A stretch of DNA of 64,000 nt from contig NC_092671.1 in NCBI RefSeq assembly GCF_964355755.1, positions 39,635,304 through 39,699,303 on the forward strand, given 5' to 3'. The notes under the pieces were generated by a model. That model was not told the origin of the DNA and did no database searches. It worked only from the letters and a program-made list of their open reading frames with translations. Of this stretch, positions 61,101-64,000 are shown one piece after another. The position numbers and the translations under genes are program-made. The DNA comes from Antedon mediterranea (Eukaryota; Echinodermata; Crinoidea; Comatulida; Antedonidae). The number at the start of each line of letters is the position of its first letter. Position 1 is the first letter of the stretch.

Positions 61101-63858
61101 CCAAAGGCTAATGCGATATCATCTGGTCCAATATGCATCTACAAAGTAATTATTGTAACTGATTTAATATATATGATATGATAGAATGTATTTATGGTAT
61201 CATCATTTGAATCATCCATGCTCCATAACAAAATGAGATGATCAGTCTGATATCGGTGTTTTTTTTTTGTGCCTTTTTTTTAAATAAACTTATCTATGCT
61301 ATTGATTTTGTAACTATAGATATCTGTATCCGAAATAAAAGTAAAATGGGATGTCAATATGATGACTTTTGATGTTTATAATATTTTTGGTATCAAAATC
61401 AAATATTTTTTTAAATAAATTTAATATAATAAATCAATCATATGGCAAGAATATATCTGTGTATATTGCATTTGAGTAGTTTATCATTGCTATTTAATTT
61501 ATCATTTTTAAAATACACCTTTTTCCCAAAAAGTAATGGTCATCAGATCGGTTTTTGTACAGCACTTTGATCTTTGTAAAGGCGCTATAGAAATGATAAT
61601 GTTTATTGTTATCCCTACTCAAACTCAAAATAATAGAAGCTTACATCAACAGCTTGCAGCTTGCCATTGACTGCAATAGCTGGTAGCTTAGTGAAGTAGG
61701 CTGCAGCTAAGTTCCTCTGCACCTGTAACTGCATGTTAGCTGGTTCTAACATCAACGATTCAGACTTTACTTCTCCATCTTCAATAAATGCCCTGAAAGA
61801 ACAAAAGATTTTTTTACTTCTTTTACTTTTAATTGTTTGTTGTTTTTCTGTAAATAGTTTTGTATACTGAAACGACCTTGTTAAAAACTACACAAAGCAA
61901 CAGTGGTGTTGGTAGTCTATGAGTGAGATAATGTACCTGTATAGACTCTATATGCCATTATTCACAATATGGACACCCCTCAAAGGAAAATGGAATAGTC
62001 CAGGCTACTACTTTAAATATCAAGTTTTCCATTTCAAATAAAGTTATTATTATTAAGGTTACTTTGAGTGGGTTATTTAATGGTAGCAATGGAACATACT
62101 GTGACATGAAAATCAAGCATTAATATAAATAAGAAAATACAAATAAATAAATAAATAAGAAAATACACATCATAAATAATCTTGATTTGAAATATCAGTA
62201 TTATTTGTTTGGTCTCACCGTGACAACTTGACGTTGTTTAAAACAATGTCCATGGTGTCCACTACAGCCGGTACGGTCAATTCCTCTGACCCTGCAGCAA
62301 TCGTGAAAGAGTTTTTGACAAATAATTCACCAAGATCTGCATAAATCGCCATTTTTGCTGTTGAACTTCGTGGAATGATGACAACGGGAGCTTTGATTTG
62401 GACGTCCAGCATTGCTCTCATGGCGGCCTCTTGCATCTCCTGCATCGTCTTGGCTGCGGATGCTGCCGCACTTTCACTGGCTTCAATCGCTGCTTTTTTT
62501 GCAGCTGCGAAGCGGTTTACAAATTGCTGTGGAAATAATTGAAGATTATGTAATTTCAGACATGAAACAAAAAGAAAATAATATCAAATAGCAATTATAG
62601 TAATTATTTACAAGTTTGTCTTATTTTCTGAAACTTTTCAAATTTTATTTTTAAGGTTTTTTTTACATGCATATATACAGATAGATCATACACCATTCAC
62701 AAAAATACTAATTATTAATTATCAATTAATGGATTTGCCTAATACAAACACAGATAATTTTATACAATGACTCCATACTTGGCAAAAGGCAGTACACAAA
62801 TATTAGCTTACCAATAGGTCCATGATAAACTTATTGACAAACACTGCTTGTATACGTCCGACACTGAGGGCCAGACTAAGGTCAACAGCTGACATGTCCG
62901 TATAATGCTGACCAACGGTTGCGCTGTTATGCACAACTACTCCCAGTTTAAACACTTCTGAGCTCTCAACTATGGAGAGAATCTATCATAAAAACAATTT
63001 AAAACAATTCATCATTGTATTGGTATGGTAGTTGTTTTTAACTTTTGTTTCATTGAAAAAATTCTTCAAATATTTCTTTGGCAAACAAAACAATCTCTTT
63101 TTGTATACTTTTTTTTATTATTTTTTAAAAATTAATTTTTAATTAATTTTCTTTTATTTCATTGTAAAATATAACATTAACTTGTATGAGTAACGATTTG
63201 GAACCGACACTCTTCATAATAAAGGTTAAATTGTGGTAATGTAGTCTGTTGATAGCATATTGTTTGCTGTAGTACATTTTTATAATCTAATACTAAACAG
63301 TAGTAACCTTGGGATAGATAGTATTTGGTGAAGGATCTGTCACTGTCACATCTTTTAAACTTGCTGATACTATTGTTTGATGTTTTTGAATAGTTACACC
63401 TGCTTCAACACCTGTAGTGAAAACAATAATGATATGCGTAATTAGATTACAATAAGTTAAGAAAAATGTACAAATCATCAAAAATCAAACAAATATAATG
63501 TTGTGTTGAGAGTGAAGTTGGCAATATTGAAATTTGGTTTTAAATTGGATACAAGTATAGATAGACCTATGAATAAAGCCCTGACTACACTATCAAATGT
63601 GACAAAAAAATGTGATGTGCCTATATATGGGCATGATGATGTCATATCACTACCATATTTAGGCATATAATCACTACCATATTTGGGCCCAAACTAATTT
63701 GATAGTGTAGACAGCTTAAGGCATTAACTTACCCTTAACATCCACACAAGCGAGGGCGGCATTACATGTACATGCTTCAATGGAGATTACACCAAGCTTG
63801 GCCATTAACTGTACATCAATAACTTTAGATGGCAATGGTCTAGTTTGACGTCTTCTAA
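35027..63858 (-). CDS. VPS13A/C: VPS13A/C-type bridge-like lipid transfer protein, C-terminal 2208 aa (5' end off window)
   Basis: 47 GT/AG exons, 5' to 3': 63858-63733, 63411-63308, 62982-62812, 62526-62219, 61792-61645, 61138-61006, 60735-60629, 60121-59952, 59581-59496, 59129-58873, 58275-58153, 57768-57616, 57484-57391, 57212-57016, 56715-56587, 56128-55946, 55580-55458, 53702-53547, 53358-53191, 52933-52785, 52308-52185, 51308-51288, 50166-50035, 49824-49738, 49251-49012, 48719-48624, 44878-44774, 44444-44292, 43891-43763, 43385-43255, 42788-42662, 42212-42084, 41961-41849, 41740-41584, 41320-41104, 40323-40148, 40003-39881, 39733-39567, 39466-39271, 38976-38901, 38438-38275, 37998-37953, 37803-37680, 37102-36899, 36481-36358, 36010-35885, 35083-35027. 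Total 6629 nt, in frame throughout. It matches human VPS13A from about residue 1000 to the end. VPS13 proteins form a hydrophobic groove that moves phospholipids between membranes at contact sites. Vertebrate A and C arose by duplication, so this gene may be co-orthologous to both. The N-terminal chorein part is beyond the right edge. Confidence 0.95.
35161..35747. mobile_element. MITE family 1, copy 6, with an expanded interior
   Basis: The termini AAGCTCTATCTACACTATCA and GTGATAGTATAGACAGAGG enclose a normal MITE right arm and a large tandem array of its own interior (35201-35680). It lies in the last VPS13 intron. Confidence 0.85.
35201..35680. repeat. 21-bp satellite, about 23 units, grown inside a MITE
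   Basis: The unit AAATATGGTAGTGATATGCT plus T alternates with a GGAAGT version. The unit is 21 bp, so it stays open in several frames (YGSDMLK and similar); these frames are not genes. Confidence 0.92.
36120..36240 (+). repeat. SINE-like remnant in VPS13 intron
   Basis: GGTCCTGTGTTCAATTCTGA is B-box-like and is followed by GGTAATGAGCTGTTAGGAGC and CATGTGCCAGGGTGGCC. The A box is unclear. Confidence 0.4.
36704..36842. mobile_element. MITE family 1, copy 7
   Basis: AAGCTCTGTCTACACTATCA to TTTGATAGTGTAGACAGGGC; both arms are of the TGTGACAAAA type. Confidence 0.82.
37680..41740 (-). CDS. VPS13A/C: VPS13 exons for the last groove segment and ATG2_C-like helices
   Basis: Exons 41740-41104 correspond to the human region around SSDVVWE (here [13 protein letters not shown]) and IPPPKSV. 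40323-39567 gives [17 protein letters not shown] and [18 protein letters not shown]. 39466-37680 is the conserved Gly-rich amphipathic region: [70 protein letters not shown] and [20 protein letters not shown]. In family members these helices target lipid droplets and mitochondria and resemble the ATG2 C-terminus. Confidence 0.93.
38027..38199. mobile_element. MITE family 1, copy 8 (composite)
   Basis: A shortened element (CTCTGTCTAAACTATAAAAA to GATAGTGTAGACAGAG) runs directly into a second, near-complete interior and right end (GTGTGATGTGCCCAAATATG to TGTAGACAGACC), so two copies share or overlap here. Confidence 0.75.
39078..39223. mobile_element. MITE family 1, copy 9
   Basis: Full-length; AAGCTCTGTCTACACTATCA to TTTGATAGTGTAAACAGAGC. 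Confidence 0.85.
40386..40818. repeat. 31-bp minisatellite, about 14 copies
   Basis: Unit GTTTATGAGTGCGATGGTAC plus AAATAATGAAT, in the VPS13 intron between exons 41104 and 40323. The reverse-strand frame across it is spurious. Confidence 0.9.
41401..41541. mobile_element. MITE family 1, copy 10
   Basis: GTCTGTCTACACAATCAAAC to TTTGATAGAGTAGACAGAGC. Confidence 0.85.
41849..52933 (-). CDS. VPS13A/C: VPS13 adaptor-binding (VAB) domain exons
   Basis: VAB is a six-repeat beta domain that captures adaptors carrying a Pro-x-Pro motif, and each repeat has one near-invariant Asn. All six candidates are visible: FNHFSIP (52785-52933), LRNLLPY (50035-50166), LVNKTEQ (49012-49251), LVNHSEH (44292-44444), LVNTTDY (43255-43385) and MVNNYTR (41849-41961). 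Tracts such as [30 protein letters not shown] and EVAYIGIT are strongly conserved. A 21-nt exon lies between repeats 1 and 2, and optional microexon candidates lie between repeats 3 and 4. Confidence 0.9.
42362..42545. mobile_element. Fold-back MITE family 2, copy 2
   Basis: Ends GGTCAATTTACACAGAAAAG and CTTGTCTGTGTAAATCGGCC; the interior has GGACGAGCTACGG and CTCAGGATAGATACAGATTC, complementary to the interior of the copy at 9973-10172. Confidence 0.62.
43037..43204. mobile_element. MITE family 1, copy 11
   Basis: Full-length with two units of the 21-bp ATATGGTAGTGATATG motif. Confidence 0.85.
44512..44647. mobile_element. MITE family 1, copy 12 (right end truncated)
   Basis: CGGTCTACACTATCAAACTG to GGGCACATCACGGACGGAAC; the right terminal repeat is lost and the interior has an extra 21-bp unit. 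Confidence 0.78.
44994..45137. mobile_element. MITE family 1, copy 13
   Basis: CCGTCTACACTATAAAACTT to GCTTGATAGTGTAGACAGCG. Confidence 0.82.
45712..46282. mobile_element. Non-autonomous DNA transposon with 19-20 bp TIRs
   Basis: TAAAGATGTATTGTCCCTT at the left and AAGGGACAATACATCTTTA at the right are perfect inverted repeats about 570 bp apart. The interior is non-coding. Confidence 0.72.
47343..47348 (-). CDS. VPS13A/C: Candidate optional 6-nt microexon of VPS13 (two Thr codons)
   Basis: A very strong acceptor (TGTTTTGTCTTTTCTACAG) and a strong donor (GTAAGATGGG) are separated by only ACAACG. Both sites would keep phase 0 between exons 48719-48624 and 44878-44774. Confidence 0.4.
47747..47887. 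mobile_element. MITE family 1, copy 14
   Basis: TTGTCTACACTATCAAACTT to TTTGATAGTGTAGACAGC. Confidence 0.84.
48249..48278 (-). CDS. VPS13A/C: Candidate optional 30-nt microexon of VPS13 ([10 protein letters not shown])
   Basis: Acceptor CTTCCTTACCAACAG and donor TCAAAG|GTACCAGCC enclose ten stop-free codons in phase 0, in the 3.7-kb intron 44879-48623. Human VPS13A aligns without it, so it would be alternative. The acceptor is moderate. Confidence 0.35.
49415..49512. mobile_element. MITE family 1, copy 15 (left half deleted)
   Basis: CTCTGTCTACAATATCATGA runs directly into the right half, which ends TTTGATAGTGTAGACAGAGC. Confidence 0.8.
51288..51308 (-). CDS. VPS13A/C: VPS13 21-nt microexon (VKMDVDP)
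   Basis: Acceptor TTAATACCACAG and donor CCA|GTGAGTTTT bracket exactly seven codons in phase 0 between exons 52308-52185 and 50166-50035. Skipping it would also keep the frame. Confidence 0.75.
51418..51542. mobile_element. MITE family 1, copy 16 (internally deleted)
   Basis: CTCTGTCCACACTATCAAAC to TTTGATAGTGTGGACAGAGG; the compensating C and G changes keep the TIR paired. Confidence 0.82.
53191..63858 (-). CDS. VPS13A/C: VPS13 exons for the central lipid-transfer rod
   Basis: Nineteen exons of beta-rich, repeating groove modules, with little sequence conservation but clear anchors: [17 protein letters not shown] (62219-62526), [17 protein letters not shown] (59952-60121), [15 protein letters not shown] (58873-59129), [15 protein letters not shown] (58153-58275), [20 protein letters not shown] (56587-56715). 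An Ala-rich charged helix, [20 protein letters not shown], lies before IKAPVV and corresponds to the Ala-rich stretch of human VPS13A. A Lys-rich linker, [12 protein letters not shown], is at 61006-61138. Confidence 0.92.
54150..54240 (+). repeat. tRNA-derived SINE remnant
   Basis: AGCTTGGTGGTTGAGG is A-box-like and GTGGGTTCGAGTCTC (about 54210-54224) is a good B box. It lies in the intron between exons 55458 and 53702. Confidence 0.5.
54465..55321. mobile_element. DNA transposon with about 28-bp TIRs
   Basis: TACCGTATATTTCGGTGTAT at 54465 and its inverse ATACACCGAAATATACGGTA ending at 55321, continued by AAGTCGCAC/GTGCGACT. Subterminal copies of GGTGCGTCTTATACA repeat inside both ends. The interior is GC-richer (GGCTAGGCCTAGG) and has no transposase frame, so it is non-autonomous. 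Confidence 0.85.
55664..55821. mobile_element. MITE family 1, copy 17
   Basis: CTCTGTCTACACTATCAAAA to TTTGATAGTGTAGACAAGGC, with one extra 21-bp unit. Confidence 0.84.
55897..55938. repeat. Intronic partial copy of VPS13 exon 56128-55946
   Basis: ACATGATTTTGTAACAGTGA...TTGACAGAAGGGGCAGGGCT repeats exon sequence at about 55972-56042 but lacks about 29 nt between two AACAG-like points. It lies just after the donor of the same exon. Confidence 0.7.
56762..56975. repeat. SINE-like interspersed repeat
   Basis: AAAGCGCATTATAATCAAGC, GGATCATAAACGTATGG, CACCTGGGTGGAGAGAGGC. It is typical of a dispersed invertebrate repeat, in a VPS13 intron. Confidence 0.5.
57895..58105 (+). repeat. LINE 3'-end remnant
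   Basis: It ends GCCCCATGTGGGATGATTAA...AGAATTTTGAATA, resembling the CCCATGTGGGA..AATAAA tail of non-LTR elements. It lies in the VPS13 intron 57769-58152. Confidence 0.5.
58394..58564. mobile_element. MITE family 1, copy 18
   Basis: GTCTGTCTACACTATCAAAA to TTTGATAGTGTAGACAGAGC; the interior has three ACTACCATATATAAGCATAT-type units. Confidence 0.84.
58685..58858. mobile_element. MITE family 1, copy 19
   Basis: AAGCTCTGTTTACACTATCA to TTTGATAGTGTAGACAGAGC; opposite interior orientation to copy 18, 121 bp away in the same intron. Confidence 0.85.
59319..59458. mobile_element. Fold-back element, third family
   Basis: GGTTTATCG at the left and CGATAAACC at the right; inner arms GGGAAGGATTTGGGAGCAAA and TTTGCTCCCAAACCCTTCCC pair with one mismatch around a centre of about 40 nt. 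Confidence 0.65.
59725..59790. repeat. Small-repeat tail remnant
   Basis: TGCGACATTTATATAGCACT then CAGAGCGCTTTGAGTATTT, resembling the non-LTR tails noted at 4360 and 61505. Confidence 0.4.
60397..60465. mobile_element. MITE family 1, copy 20 (only the termini left)
   Basis: AGCTCTGTCTACACTATCAA and CCAACTAGTTTGATAG flank an A/T-rich spacer; the interior is gone, leaving a short hairpin. Confidence 0.75.
60831..60960. mobile_element. MITE family 1, copy 21
   Basis: Degenerate left end AAGCTTTCTACATTATGACA; right end ATTTGACAGTGTAGACAGAG. Confidence 0.78.
61505..61615 (+). repeat. Non-LTR-type 3' tail remnant
   Basis: ACAGCACTTTGATCTTTGTA then AAGGCGCTATAGAAATG, a common dispersed 3' end. 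Confidence 0.45.
63573..63721. mobile_element. MITE family 1, copy 22
   Basis: CCTGACTACACTATCAAATG to TTTGATAGTGTAGACAGC, with two ATCACTACCATATTT units; 12 bp from the donor of exon 63858-63733. Confidence 0.82.
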
Positions 63859-64000
63859 CTAAAAACATTCAAAAACAACAAAACATTTATGCATTGAACT
63901 TAAAAGTTTTTTTTTAAATGAATAATTTTTTTTTTTAAATTAATTTGCATATCATTTATACTAACGCCTGTTAATTTGCATATCATTTACACATAAAGCC

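Overview
This is an AT-rich, intron-rich animal genome window (single-copy metazoan genes, GT-AG introns, dense small DNA transposons and SINE/LINE remnants). The gene families and the repeat style fit an invertebrate deuterostome, possibly an echinoderm, but I cannot prove the phylum from sequence alone. All gene models were built by hand: each coding exon was joined by reading frame, GT/AG sites and recalled human homologues. Phases close in all three multi-exon models.

Layout, left to right. (1) 1-1214, + strand: the 3' part of a histidine/arginine-rich protein made of 36-residue repeats, with no acidic residues. (2) 4990-5847, - strand: a secreted aspartate/histidine-rich protein with a signal peptide, HHDIHPDD repeats and four N-glycosylation sequons; an upstream TATA box and non-coding first exon can be proposed at 6767-6854. 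(3) about 7745-7880, + strand: a promoter-like block with three CCAAT boxes and a TATA box but no recognisable gene after it. (4) 10322-18359, - strand: a complete 13-exon Enhancer of polycomb gene (817 aa), a scaffold of the NuA4/TIP60 acetyltransferase. (5) 21304-30022, - strand: a complete 7-coding-exon MBD5/MBD6 orthologue (1791 aa) with an N-terminal MBD, a 4.5 kb disordered exon and a C-terminal PWWP. (6) 35027-63858, - strand: the C-terminal 2208 residues (47 exons) of a VPS13A/C-type bridge-like lipid transfer protein; its 5' part lies beyond the right edge.

The two chromatin genes are tandem on one strand. EPC is a TIP60 subunit and MBD5/6 is known to associate with the PR-DUB H2A deubiquitinase, so both act around Polycomb-type repression; whether adjacency matters is unknown. 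The two His-rich genes at the left have opposite net charge and no recognised family. They are the best candidates for something undescribed, for example a metal- or pH-responsive extracellular material.

Repeats dominate the rest. One fold-back MITE family occurs at 22 loci, 17 of them inside VPS13 introns. Its interior has repeatedly expanded as a 21-bp unit, once into a 480-bp satellite. Other elements are a second and a third fold-back family, two larger TIR elements, a dispersed 173-bp repeat, tRNA-derived SINE remnants, LINE 3' ends, two minisatellites and a hammerhead-ribozyme-like motif. VPS13 also has a 21-nt microexon and two optional microexon candidates (30 and 6 nt) located between repeats of its adaptor-binding domain.
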